Positions 9,661 to 19,300 of a stretch of 64,000 bases of DNA are shown piece after piece. Positions within the stretch are counted from its first letter, which is position 1, and every line of letters starts with the position of its first letter. The stretch covers positions 37,910 to 101,909 of the forward strand of contig NZ_LMDI01000018.1 of NCBI RefSeq assembly GCF_001425785.1, written 5' to 3'. A program made the translations under genes and the position numbers. The notes under the pieces are model-generated. The model made no database searches and had not been told where the DNA came from. It saw only the letters and a program-made list of their open reading frames with translations. The DNA is from Rhizobacter sp. Root1221 (GTDB taxonomy: Bacteria; Pseudomonadota; Gammaproteobacteria; Burkholderiales; Burkholderiaceae_C).

Positions 9661-11067
9661 TCACTTCGCCTCGGCCGGCTCCGTCCAGCCACCACCGAGC
9701 GCCTTGTACAGCGTCACGAGGTTCTGCACCTGCGCGGCCTGCACTTGCACGACGGCCTGCTGGGCCGTGAACAGCGAACGCTGGGCGTCCAGCACGTCGA
9801 GGTAACTCGCCGCGCCGTTGCGGTAGCGCAGGTCGGCGAGCTTGAAGCGGGTTTCCTCGGCGCGGGTGACCGCGGCCTGGGCCCGTGCCTGCTCGTCGAG
9901 CGTGGCGCGGCCGGCGAGCGCATCGGCCACCTCGCGGAACGCGGTCTGCACCGACTTCTCGTACTGCGCCACCGCGATCTCGCGGTTGACCTTCGCCACG
10001 TCGAGGTTGGCCTTGTTGCGGCCCGCATCGAAGATGGGCAGCACGATGGTCGGCGTGAAGCTCCAGGCGCCGCTGCCACTCTTGAAGAGGCCCGACAGCT
10101 CGGTGCTGGCCGTGCCCGCGCTGGCGGTCAGCGAGATGCGCGGGAAAAACGCCGCCCGGGCCGCGCCGATGTTTGCGTTCGCGGCGATCAGCGCCTGCTC
10201 GGCCTGGCGCACGTCCGGACGCTGCGCGAGCACCTCGGACGGAACACCCGCCGGCAGGTCGGCCACGAGGCCCTGGCCGGTCAACTCGAGGCCGGCCGGC
10301 AGCCCGTCGGGGATGCCCTGGCCCAGCAGCAGCACGAGCGCGTTTTCGTCGAGCGCGCGCTGGCGCGTCTGCTGCGCAAGCGACACCCTCGCCGATTCGA
10401 GCAGCGACTCGCCCTGGCGGAAGTCGAGTTCCGAGGCCGCACCGCCCTCGAACTTCAGCTTCGTCAACTTGAACGACTCCTCGCGGGTCTCGAGCGTCTG
10501 CTGCGTGACCTTCAGCAGCAGGTCGTCGGCCAGCAGCGTGTAGTACGCGTTGGCCACCGAAGCGATCAGGCTCATCTGCACCGACTTGCGCGCTTCCTCG
10601 GTGCCGAAGTACTGCGCGAGGGCCGCATCGCTCAGGCTGCGCACCCGGCCGAACAGGTCGAGTTCGTACGCGGAGACCTGCAGGCCCACCGTGTACAGCG
10701 ACTCGACACCGGAGTTCTGCCGCTGCGCCGTCATGCCGGCGTTGACCGTGGGGAGACGGTCCGCCCGCCTGACGCCGTAGGTGGCACGCGCCTGCTCGAT
10801 GTTGAGCACCGCGACCCGCAGGTCGCGGTTGTTCTTCAGCGCGATCTCGATCAGCTGCTTGAGCCGTGCGTCCGCGAAGTACGACTGCCATGCGATCCCG
10901 GTGGCCGGCGTGGTGCCGGCCGCCGGTGCGCTGGCGCCGACCGCGGGGTACGCGGCGGCCACGGGGGCGGCCGGGCGTTCATACGTGGGTGCCATCGACG
11001 CACAGGCGCCGAGCATCGCGAGGACCGCGGCCGCAGCCACGGTTTTCATCAGGTGCCGCTCACTCAT
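9661..11067 (-). CDS. Outer-membrane efflux lipoprotein, OprM/NodT type
   Basis: This 468-aa TolC-superfamily protein forms the outer-membrane exit duct of the AcrAB-like pump encoded upstream. The N-terminus MSERHLMKTVAAAAVLAMLG followed by ACAS shows a lipobox (LGAC), so it should be lipid-anchored. Two outer-membrane efflux repeats follow; LFGRVRSLSDAA in the first is typical. The start at 11067 is supported by AAGGAGG 6 bp upstream and overlaps the RND gene stop by 8 bp (ATGAGTGA), implying translational coupling. It is the third gene of the acrA-acrB-oprM operon on this strand. Confidence 0.93.
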   Translation of the reverse strand: MSERHLMKTVAAAAVLAMLGACASMAPTYERPAAPVAAAYPAVGASAPAAGTTPATGIAWQSYFADARLKQLIEIALKNNRDLRVAVLNIEQARATYGVRRADRLPTVNAGMTAQRQNSGVESLYTVGLQVSAYELDLFGRVRSLSDAALAQYFGTEEARKSVQMSLIASVANAYYTLLADDLLLKVTQQTLETREESFKLTKLKFEGGAASELDFRQGESLLESARVSLAQQTRQRALDENALVLLLGQGIPDGLPAGLELTGQGLVADLPAGVPSEVLAQRPDVRQAEQALIAANANIGAARAAFFPRISLTASAGTASTELSGLFKSGSGAWSFTPTIVLPIFDAGRNKANLDVAKVNREIAVAQYEKSVQTAFREVADALAGRATLDEQARAQAAVTRAEETRFKLADLRYRNGAASYLDVLDAQRSLFTAQQAVVQVQAAQVQNLVTLYKALGGGWTEPAEAK

Positions 11068-14000
11068 GCGAGCCTCCTTGGGCCAGCGCGGGCGTGCTGC
11101 CGTCATCGGTTTCGTGGGCGTACTTCTTCCGTTGGCGTTCGCTGCCCTTGAAGAGGCGGCGCACCACCACGAAGAAGATGGGGACGAACAGCACCGCCAG
11201 CACCGTGGCGCTGATCATGCCGCTCATCACACCGGTGCCGATGGCACGTTGGCCGGCGGACCCGGCGCCACTGGCCACCACCAGCGGCATCACGCCGAGG
11301 ATGAACGCGAGCGACGTCATGATGATGGGGCGAAAGCGCAGGTGGGCGGCTTCGAGCGTGGCCTCGACGAGGTCTCGTCCCTGGGCGTGCAGGTCTTTCG
11401 CGAACTCGATGATCAGCACCGCGTTTTTCGCGGACAGCCCGATGATGGTGATCAGGCCCACCTTGAAGTACACGTCGTTCGACATGCCGGCGATGGTGCC
11501 GCCGAGCAGCACCCCGAGCACCCCGAGCGGCACCACCAGGATCACCGCGAGCGGAATGGACCAGCTCTCGTACAGCGCCGCGAGGCACAGGAACACCGCG
11601 AGCAGCGAGAACGCGAACAGGATCACGGCTTGCGAGCCCGACAGCTTCTCTTCCCGCGACTGGCCCGTCCACTCGAACGCGAACCCGGCCGGCAGCCGGG
11701 CCGCGAGGGCTTCCATCTCGTCCATCGCGTCACCGCTGCTGAAGCCCTTGGCGGCCTCACCGGTGATGCGCATCGTGGGGTAGCCGTTGTAGCGGATGGT
11801 CTGCATCGGGCCCGTCACCCACCGGGTGGTCGCGAAGGCTGACAGCGGCACTGCCTGGCCCCTCGTGTTGACCGCGTTGATGCGCAGCAGGTCGTCCGGT
11901 TGCATCCGCGTGGGGGCGTCGGCCTGCACCACCACCCGCTGCAGGCGGCCGGCGTTCGGGAAGTCGTTCACGTACGTCGAACCGAGGGCCGTGGAGATGG
12001 CCGCGTTGACCGAGTCGAACGGCACACCCAGCGCACTGGCCTTGTCGCGGTCGATGTCGAGCTGCAGCTGGGGCGCGTCCTCCAGGCCGTCGGGCCGGAC
12101 GCCGGTGAGCTTCGGGCTCTTCGATGCCATGCCGAGCAGCTGGTTGCGGGCGACAAGCAGGGCCTCGTGGCCGTTGCCGCCGCGGTCTTGCAGGCGGAAG
12201 TTGAAGCCGGAGCCGGTGCCCAGTTCGGGAATCGGGGGCGGGCTCAGCGGGTAGATGAACGCGTCCTTCACACCCATCAACGCACCGAACGCGCGGCCGG
12301 CGATGCCCTGGGCCGAGTGCGCCTGGCCTTCGCGCTCCTTCCAGTCTTTCAGCGTGATGAACCCGAGCGCGGCGTTCTGGCCGGTACCCGAGAAGCTGAA
12401 GCCCAGCACACTGACCATGCTCTGGATCTCAGGCTGCTTGAGCATGTAGCCCTCGACCTGTTTCATCACGTCGAGCGTCCGGTTCTGCGTGGCGCCCGGC
12501 GGCAGCTGGACGTTCACGAGCATGGTGCCCTGGTCTTCCGCAGGCAGGAAGGACGTGGGCATGCGCGACACGAGCAGCACCACCACACCGATGATGGCAG
12601 CGTAGATCACGAGGTAACGCGCGGCGCGGCGCAACAGCTTGGCGATGAAGCTCTCGTAGCTCTTGGCGGTGCGCGAGAAGCCGCGGTTGAACCAGCCGAA
12701 GAAGCCGGTCTTCTCGTGGTGGTGGCCGGCCTCGACGGGCTTGAGCAGCGTGGCACACAGCGCGGGAGTCAGCGACAACGCCATGAAGGCGGAGAACAGG
12801 ATGGACGTGACCATCACCGCCGAGAACTGGCGGTAGATGTTGCCCACCGCGCCGCCGAAGAAGGCGAGCGGGATGAACACCGACACCAGCACCACGGTGA
12901 TGCCGATGATCGCGCCGGAGATCTGCCCCATGGCCTTTCGGGTGGCCGCAAGCGGTGACAGGCCTTCCTCGCTCATGATGCGTTCGACGTTCTCGACGAC
13001 CACGATCGCGTCGTCCACCACGATGCCGATCACGAGCACCATGCCGAACATCGTCAGCACGTTGATCGAGAAGCCCATCGCGAGCAGCACCGAGAACGTG
13101 CCCAGCAGCGTGATGGGCACCACCACGGTGGGAATCACCGTGTAGCGGAAGTTCTGCAGGAACAGGTACATCACGAGGAACACGAGCACGACGGCCTCGA
13201 TCAGTGTCTCGACCACCTGCTTGATGGAGATGTCGACGAAACGCGAGCTGTCGTACGGGATCGTGTACTTCACGCCCTGCGGGAAGTACTTCTGCAGCTC
13301 GTCGAGCCGTGCGCGCACGGCCTTCGCCGTGGCCAGCGCGTTGCCGGAGGGGGCGAGCTGCACGCCGATGCCGGTGGACGGCTCGCCGTTCAGGCGGGCC
13401 GACGTGGCGTAGGCCTGCGCGCCGAGTTCCACGCGGGCCACGTCCTTGACACGCACGGTGGAGCCGTCGGCGTTGGCACGCACCACGACGTTGTTGAACT
13501 GTTCGACGGTGCTGAGCTGGCCCTTCACGACCACGGTGGCGAAGATGGACTGGCCGGCCACGTTGGGCAGGTCACCGATGGTGCCGGACGACACCTGGGC
13601 GTTCTGCGTCCGCAACGCGCTGACGACGTCCGCCGTCGACAAGTTGAAGCCGACGAGCTTGGCCGGGTCGATCCAGATGCGCATGGCCCGTTCGGTGCCG
13701 AACAGCTGGGCCTGGCCCACACCGGCGATGCGCTGGATTTCCGGCAGCACGTTGCGCGACGCGTAGTCGCCGAGGGCGATGGGGTTGTACGCCGGGTTGT
13801 CGGATGACAGGATCGCGAACAGCAGGAAGTTGGCGCGTGACTTGTCGACACGCACACCCTGCTGCGTCACCGCGGCCGGCAGGCGCGGCGTGGCGCGGCC
13901 GAGGCGGTTCTGCACGTCCACCTGCGCCAGGTCGGGGTTGGTGCCCGGCTGGAAGCTGAGCGTGATCGACCCGGTGCCGTCCGCCTGCGCGACGGACTCC

Positions 14001-14233
14001 ATGTAGATCAGGCCGGGAGAACCGTTCATCTCGCGTTCGATGACGCTGAGCACGGCGTCTTCGAGCACCTGCGCGGAGGCGCCCGGGTAGGCGGTGGACA
14101 CCACGATCGACGGCGGTGCTACCGGCGGGTACTGCGCGATGGGCAACTGCGTGATCGACACCGCGCCCATCACGAGGATGAACAGGGCGATCACCCACGC
14201 AAAGATGGGGCGGTCGATGAAAAACTTGGCCAT
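11060..14233 (-). CDS. RND multidrug efflux permease, AcrB/MexB (HAE1) family
   Basis: This 1057-aa inner-membrane antiporter exports hydrophobic and amphiphilic drugs in exchange for protons. It has the canonical start MAKFFIDRPIFAWVIALFI, periplasmic porter domains and 12 transmembrane segments. The proton-relay aspartates are present in GIVVDDAIVVVENVERIM in TM4 and the lysine in SAKNAVLIIEFAKD in TM10. The length matches AcrB (1049 aa). It lies 12 bp after the adaptor gene and overlaps the outer-membrane gene by 8 bp, forming a complete tripartite operon. Control by the divergent TetR protein is likely. Confidence 0.95.
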   Translation of the reverse strand: MAKFFIDRPIFAWVIALFILVMGAVSITQLPIAQYPPVAPPSIVVSTAYPGASAQVLEDAVLSVIEREMNGSPGLIYMESVAQADGTGSITLSFQPGTNPDLAQVDVQNRLGRATPRLPAAVTQQGVRVDKSRANFLLFAILSSDNPAYNPIALGDYASRNVLPEIQRIAGVGQAQLFGTERAMRIWIDPAKLVGFNLSTADVVSALRTQNAQVSSGTIGDLPNVAGQSIFATVVVKGQLSTVEQFNNVVVRANADGSTVRVKDVARVELGAQAYATSARLNGEPSTGIGVQLAPSGNALATAKAVRARLDELQKYFPQGVKYTIPYDSSRFVDISIKQVVETLIEAVVLVFLVMYLFLQNFRYTVIPTVVVPITLLGTFSVLLAMGFSINVLTMFGMVLVIGIVVDDAIVVVENVERIMSEEGLSPLAATRKAMGQISGAIIGITVVLVSVFIPLAFFGGAVGNIYRQFSAVMVTSILFSAFMALSLTPALCATLLKPVEAGHHHEKTGFFGWFNRGFSRTAKSYESFIAKLLRRAARYLVIYAAIIGVVVLLVSRMPTSFLPAEDQGTMLVNVQLPPGATQNRTLDVMKQVEGYMLKQPEIQSMVSVLGFSFSGTGQNAALGFITLKDWKEREGQAHSAQGIAGRAFGALMGVKDAFIYPLSPPPIPELGTGSGFNFRLQDRGGNGHEALLVARNQLLGMASKSPKLTGVRPDGLEDAPQLQLDIDRDKASALGVPFDSVNAAISTALGSTYVNDFPNAGRLQRVVVQADAPTRMQPDDLLRINAVNTRGQAVPLSAFATTRWVTGPMQTIRYNGYPTMRITGEAAKGFSSGDAMDEMEALAARLPAGFAFEWTGQSREEKLSGSQAVILFAFSLLAVFLCLAALYESWSIPLAVILVVPLGVLGVLLGGTIAGMSNDVYFKVGLITIIGLSAKNAVLIIEFAKDLHAQGRDLVEATLEAAHLRFRPIIMTSLAFILGVMPLVVASGAGSAGQRAIGTGVMSGMISATVLAVLFVPIFFVVVRRLFKGSERQRKKYAHETDDGSTPALAQGGSHE

Positions 14234-14245
14234 GGGTCGGGTCCC

Positions 14246-15514
14246 TTACTGCGCGGACGCGGCCGAGGCGGCAGGTGCGGGCGCAGATGCCGGCGCGGCG
14301 CCGGATGCTGCCTGGGCGGGCGCGCTGGCGCCCTTGCTCCAGGGCACCGGCTTGACGGGTGCCCCCGGCACCATCATCTTCTGGAACCCTTCGACGATGA
14401 CCTGCTCGCCCGGTTTCAGGCCGCCCTGGACCACCCAGTTCGTGCCCTGGCCTGAACCGATCTTCACGGGGCGCGACGCGGGTTTGCCGTCGGCACCGAC
14501 GACCAGCACGGTGTCGCCCTGGCTGCCGCGGGTCACCGCCTGCTGCGGGATCAGGATGCCGGCGGGCAGTTCGGCTTGCGCGAGGCGCACGCGCACGTAC
14601 TGGCCGGGCAGCAGCAAGCCGTCCGGATTCGGCACTTCCGCCCGCAGCGTGATCTGGCCCGACGTGCTGTCCACTGTCAGGTCGGAGAACAGCAGCTTGC
14701 CCTGGCGCGGCAGTTCGGTGCCGTCGTCCAGCACCACCCGCACCGCCACGGCGCCTTCACCGGCGCTGCGCAACTGGCCGGCCTGCATGGCCTTGCGCAG
14801 GCGCAGCACGTCGTTGGTGGACTGGGTGAAGTTCACGTAGACCATGTTGGTCTGCTGCACCAGCGCCAGCTGCGTGGCTTCCGACGCGCTGACGAGCGCC
14901 CCTTCGGTGACCAGCGCGCGGCCGATGCGGCCCGAGATGGGCGCGGTGACACTGGCGTAACCCAGGTTGATGCGGGCGGACGTGACGGCGGCCTTGGCGG
15001 AGGCCACGTCGGCCTCGCCTTGTTTCTGCGCGGCGACGACGTTGATGTAGTCCTGCTTGCTGACGGCGTTCGCCTCGGCCAGCGGCTTGTACCGCTCGGC
15101 CTGGGCGGCCGCCTGCGTCAGGTTCGCCTGGGCCTTGGCCAGCGACGCCTGGGCGCTCTCGAGCGTGGCCTGGTACGGCGCCGCGTCGATCTGGAACAGC
15201 GCCTGGCCGGCCTTCACTTCGGACCCTTCACGGAACAGCCGCTTCTGCACGACCCCATTGACGCGAGCGCGCACTTGCGCGGTTCGCAAGGCCTCTACAC
15301 GGCCGGGGAGTTCGGTCTGCAATTCGATGGCCTGTTCAGCGATGGTGACCACCCCGACCTCCGGCGGCGGCATGCCGCCGCCCGGGCGGACGCCCTGGGC
15401 GGCTCCGTCCTTGGCGCCACACGCAGCCAGCAGGATGGCGAGGGAAGCGGCGGTGGCGATGCCCCCCGCCCGCAAGACAACAGAGGGAGCCAAGACGTTT
15501 TGCAACGCAGCCAT
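14246..15514 (-). CDS. RND efflux periplasmic adaptor, AcrA/MexA family lipoprotein
   Basis: This 422-aa adaptor links the AcrB-like pump to the outer-membrane duct. The signal ends in a lipobox (SLAILLAACGAK), so the protein is predicted to be a lipoprotein. It contains the lipoyl halves flanking an alpha-hairpin (QAAAQAERYKPLAEANAV region), a beta-barrel and a Pro/Ala-rich tail (ending APAPAASAASAQ). The start at 15514 is supported by GGAAGG about 8 bp upstream; a longer open frame upstream runs through the operator and is rejected. It is the first gene of the operon and divergent from the tetR-type gene at 15684. Confidence 0.94.
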   Translation of the reverse strand: MAALQNVLAPSVVLRAGGIATAASLAILLAACGAKDGAAQGVRPGGGMPPPEVGVVTIAEQAIELQTELPGRVEALRTAQVRARVNGVVQKRLFREGSEVKAGQALFQIDAAPYQATLESAQASLAKAQANLTQAAAQAERYKPLAEANAVSKQDYINVVAAQKQGEADVASAKAAVTSARINLGYASVTAPISGRIGRALVTEGALVSASEATQLALVQQTNMVYVNFTQSTNDVLRLRKAMQAGQLRSAGEGAVAVRVVLDDGTELPRQGKLLFSDLTVDSTSGQITLRAEVPNPDGLLLPGQYVRVRLAQAELPAGILIPQQAVTRGSQGDTVLVVGADGKPASRPVKIGSGQGTNWVVQGGLKPGEQVIVEGFQKMMVPGAPVKPVPWSKGASAPAQAASGAAPASAPAPAASAASAQ

Positions 15515-15626
15515 GCGAAACCTTCCGGGAAAAGCGCCCATGGTGGGCGCTGACAGTGAGGAGAATGTGAGGCAAGGGGAACCACCGATTGAAAAACCGG
15601 GGTTCCAGAGCCGGCGTGCGTTAGTA

Positions 15627-15650
15627 TACATACATCGCTGTATGTATGTA
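15627..15650. promoter_or_regulatory. AcrR-like operator between acrA and tetR
   Basis: TACATACAT-N6-ATGTATGTA has perfect 9-bp arms and lies 113 bp from the adaptor start and 34 bp from the TetR start. The E. coli AcrR site at acrAB has the same arms and the same 6-bp spacing (family knowledge), so this is very likely the regulator's binding site for both divergent promoters. Confidence 0.85.
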
Positions 15651-15683
15651 AGCGACGCAACGAACGATGGGTCGGAACGAGAC

Positions 15684-16304
15684 ATGGTACGGAGAACGAA
15701 GGAAGAGGCGCAGGAAACCCGCAATCGCATCCTGGATGCGGCCGAACGGGTGTTCCAGGACCGGGGTGTCTCCCGCACGTCCCTGAACGAGATTGCGCTG
15801 GCGGCGGGGGTGACCCGCGGTGCGATCTACTGGCACTTCCAGGACAAGGCCGACCTCTTCAACGCGATGCTGGAGCGGGTCACGCTGCCGTTCGAGGACG
15901 CCATCAGGCGCCCCGACGATGCCGGCGCGGGGCCGCTCGACGTGATGCGCGAGACCTTCAGCGCAGCCATGCAGAAGACCGTCAACGACCCTCAGGTGCG
16001 CCGTGTGTTCGAGATCGCCACGCACAAGGTCGAATACGTGGGTGAAACCCGGGCCGTGCGCGACCGCCACCTGGCCGTGCGCAACGAGATGCACGAGCAC
16101 ATGACGCGCCGCATCGGGCTGGCGATGGCACGGGGCCAGCTGGCCAAGCGCGTCTCGGCGGAAACGGCCGCCTTCGGCTTGCACGCGTTGATCGACGGCC
16201 TGATCCAGAACTGGATGCTGGACCCCGAGGCCTTCGATCTCCTGGTCGTGGGTGAGCAGGTGCTCGACACCTACCTGGCCGGCCTTGCCGTCACGACACC
16301 GTGA
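15684..16304 (+). CDS. TetR-family repressor, AcrR/TtgR-like
   Basis: This 206-aa regulator has an N-terminal helix-turn-helix (TSLNEIALAAGVTRGAIYWHF, residues about 34-54) typical of AcrR/TtgR, and a C-terminal ligand domain of the AcrR type. It is divergent from the acrA-acrB-oprM operon. The 24-bp palindrome 34 bp upstream probably mediates autorepression and pump control. The ATG at 15684 gives the usual MVRRTKEEAQETRNRILDAA start of AcrR proteins. Its 3' end overlaps the convergent sensor kinase gene by 14 bp. Ligands are expected to be pump substrates. Confidence 0.93.
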   Translation: MVRRTKEEAQETRNRILDAAERVFQDRGVSRTSLNEIALAAGVTRGAIYWHFQDKADLFNAMLERVTLPFEDAIRRPDDAGAGPLDVMRETFSAAMQKTVNDPQVRRVFEIATHKVEYVGETRAVRDRHLAVRNEMHEHMTRRIGLAMARGQLAKRVSAETAAFGLHALIDGLIQNWMLDPEAFDLLVVGEQVLDTYLAGLAVTTP

Positions 16305-19300
16305 CGGCCGGCAACCAGCGCAACAGGCACGCGTAGAACTTGGGCAACTCCACCGGCTTGCTGACGTGGTCGTCCATGCCGGCGGCCAGGCATTCGTCGC
16401 GGTCCTCGGAAAACGCGTTGGCCGTCATCGCCACGATGGGCAGCGTGGGCCGCCCCGGCAGCCGGCGGATGGCCCGCGTGGCCTGGAGCCCGTCCATCAC
16501 CGGCATCTGCATGTCCATCAGCACGAGGGCGTGGTGGTCGCGCTGCACGGCCTCGACGGCTTCCTCGCCGTTGTGGGCCACGCTCACGTCCATCCCGAGC
16601 CGCCGCAGCAGCGCGCCGGTCACCTCCTGATTCACCGGGTCGTCGTCGACGATCAGCACCTTGGCGCCGCGGTGCCGTTCGACCAGCAACCGCTCGGCCT
16701 GCACGCTGTTGCCCTCGGCGACGGTGGCGGGAACCGGGCCACCCACCGAACGGGGCAGCGTGACGTCGAGCCAGAAGGTGCTGCCGAGGCCGTGCTGGCT
16801 CGTCACGCCCACCTCGCCGCCCATCAGCCGGGCGAGCCGCTGCGCGATCACGAGTCCGAGGCCGCTGCCGCCGTAACGGCGTGACGTGGAGTCATCGGCC
16901 TGGCCGAAGGCCTGGAACAGCCGGCCCTGCTGCTCGGGTGTCAGGCCGATGCCCTGGTCCTCGACGGCCATGCGCAGCCGCACGCTGTTCGGCCCAGGCG
17001 GCGCGAGGCAGTGCATGCGCACGGTCACCGCCCCGCGTTCGGAGAACTTGATGGCGTTGCCGACGAAGTTCACGAGCACCTGCTCGAGCCGCAACGGGTC
17101 GCCGAGCACCACGTCGGGCAGGCCGGGGTCGAAGTCGTCGCGCAGCACGAGGCCGCGGGCGCTTGCCCGTTCGCCCAGCATGTCGATGGTATGGGCCACC
17201 ATGCGCCGCAGTGACAGCGGTTCGTGTTCGATCGTCAGCCGCCCGGCCTCGATCTTCGACAGGTCGAGCACGTCGTTGATGATGCCCAGCAGGTGGTCGG
17301 CGGCGGCGCGCACGCGGTTGAGCCGCGCGCGCGGGCGCTGGCCGGTGACGTCGTCCTGCAGCAGGTGGGTGAGCCCGATGATCGCGTTCATCGGCGTGCG
17401 GATCTCGTGGCTCATGTTCGCGAGGAAGTTGCTCTTCGCGCGGCTGGCCGCCTCGGCGGCGTCGCGCGCCTGCGCCAGCGCCAGCTCGGCCCGGCGCCGC
17501 ACCACGATGCCCCAGACGTCGTCGGCCATCAGCTGCAGTGTCTGCAGGTCGGTGTCGGTGTAGTGGCCGAACTCCGTGGCAAGGCACATGATCATCTGCA
17601 CCTCACCCTGCAGCTTCACCGGCACCGCCATGCAACGCGGCCCCACCCGCGCGGCCGGGTCGCGCAGTGCCGTGCCCGACAGCTGCACGTGCACGCAGCC
17701 CTCGGCCAGCCGGTGCAGCAGCCCGTGGGTGTCCGGTGAACAGGTCAGTCCCGTCTCGGCCTCCTCCATCAGCTGCAGGCAGCCGGCGCCGCTGTGGGTC
17801 ACCGTCACCGCGGTGTCCACCGCGAGCTGCAGCAGCGCTGATTCGCCGAGGGCCGTGGCGCTCTGGCTCAGCTGGTACATGGCGAGCAGGCGCTGGTCGT
17901 TGTGCCGCAGCTGGGCGTTGGCCGCCTCCAGTTCCGCGGTGCGCGCCTGCACGAGCGCCTCGAGCTGGTCGCGGTAGGCGGCCAGCGACTGTTCGCTGCG
18001 TTTGCGTTCGGTCTGGTCGATGAAGGCCGTCAACACCCCGTCGGGCAGCGTGATGCCCGTCACCTGGATCAGCTTGAACTCGCCGTTGCGGCAACGGATG
18101 CGGCCCTCCTGCGGGGCGATGTCCTCACCGGTGCGGCGAGCCTCTTCCACGGCCCGGCGCCAGCGCATCACCGACTCCTTGCGCTCGATGCGGTCGGGCA
18201 GCACCCGCGGCCACCATGCAGCGAGGGTGGGCACGTCCTGTTCCGTGTACCCGAAGAACTGCCCGAAGCGGCGGTTGCGGTACGTGAAGTCGCCAGCGTC
18301 GTTCACATGGCAGATGGGCAGCGGGGTCATGTCCATCAGCCGGTGCAGGCGCGACTCGCTGTCGCGCAGTGCCGCCTCGGCCTGCTGGCGCTGCGTGATG
18401 TCCACGGACAAGATGAACACCCCGTCGGGCACGGGCTGGATGCGCAGTTCGAACCACGCGGTTTCGCCGTCCGGGTAGGCGAACGGGGACTCCATCTGGT
18501 GCGGCACGCGGTTGCGCATGCATGTCTCGATCGCGCCGAACGCTTCGGACAGCTCGATGCCGGGGTAGGCGTCCATCATCGTGCGCCCGATCAGCTCGTC
18601 GAGCGGCTTGCGCGCGTGTTCGATGCCCGCGCGGTTGATGTAGATGTAGCGCCAGTCGAACCCGATGATCTGGCAGCCCTCCAGCATGTTCTCGAGCGTG
18701 CGGTGATAACGCTCCTGGCTGGCCTTGAGGGCCGCCTCGGCCCGCTTGTACGCGGTGACGTCGACCACCACGCGGATGTGTCCCGTCACCTTGCCGATGT
18801 CGTCGCGCGTGGGCACGAGCGTCACCTGCGCGTGCCTGGATCCCTCGGGTAGCCGCATCTCGCATTCCCACGTCACCTGCTCACCGGCATGCACTCGGGC
18901 CAGGTAGGGGGCCGCCAGGTCGGACAGCGGATCCGTGTCGGGCGAGTCACCGAACCAGCGGGTGTGGGCGAGGTTGGTGAACAACCGCGTGCCGTCGCGG
19001 TTCACGCGAGAGACCGGCCCCGGCAACGCCTGCGTGACGAGGCGCAACTGCCACTCGCTGTCGGCCAGGGCCTGCTCGGTGTCGAAGCGGGCGGCGAGCA
19101 TGGCGCGGAAGTCGGCGGCCAGCGCCTGCACCTCGCGGGGCGCGTTGCGCAGGCGCGGGTCGCCCTCGGTGATCTTGGGGTCTATCAGTGCCGTGGCGGC
19201 ATCGCGCGCCGCGGCGGCGATGGTCTCGATGGGGCGCGCGGTGCGCCGTGCGATCAGGTACGAGAGCAGCGCGGCACACGCGATGGCGGCCGCGGCCAGC

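Noticed and set aside
15515..15778. N-terminal extension of the AcrA-like adaptor through the operator
   Set aside because: A lipoprotein signal and ribosome-binding site fix the start at 15514, and the extension overlaps the divergent TetR gene.
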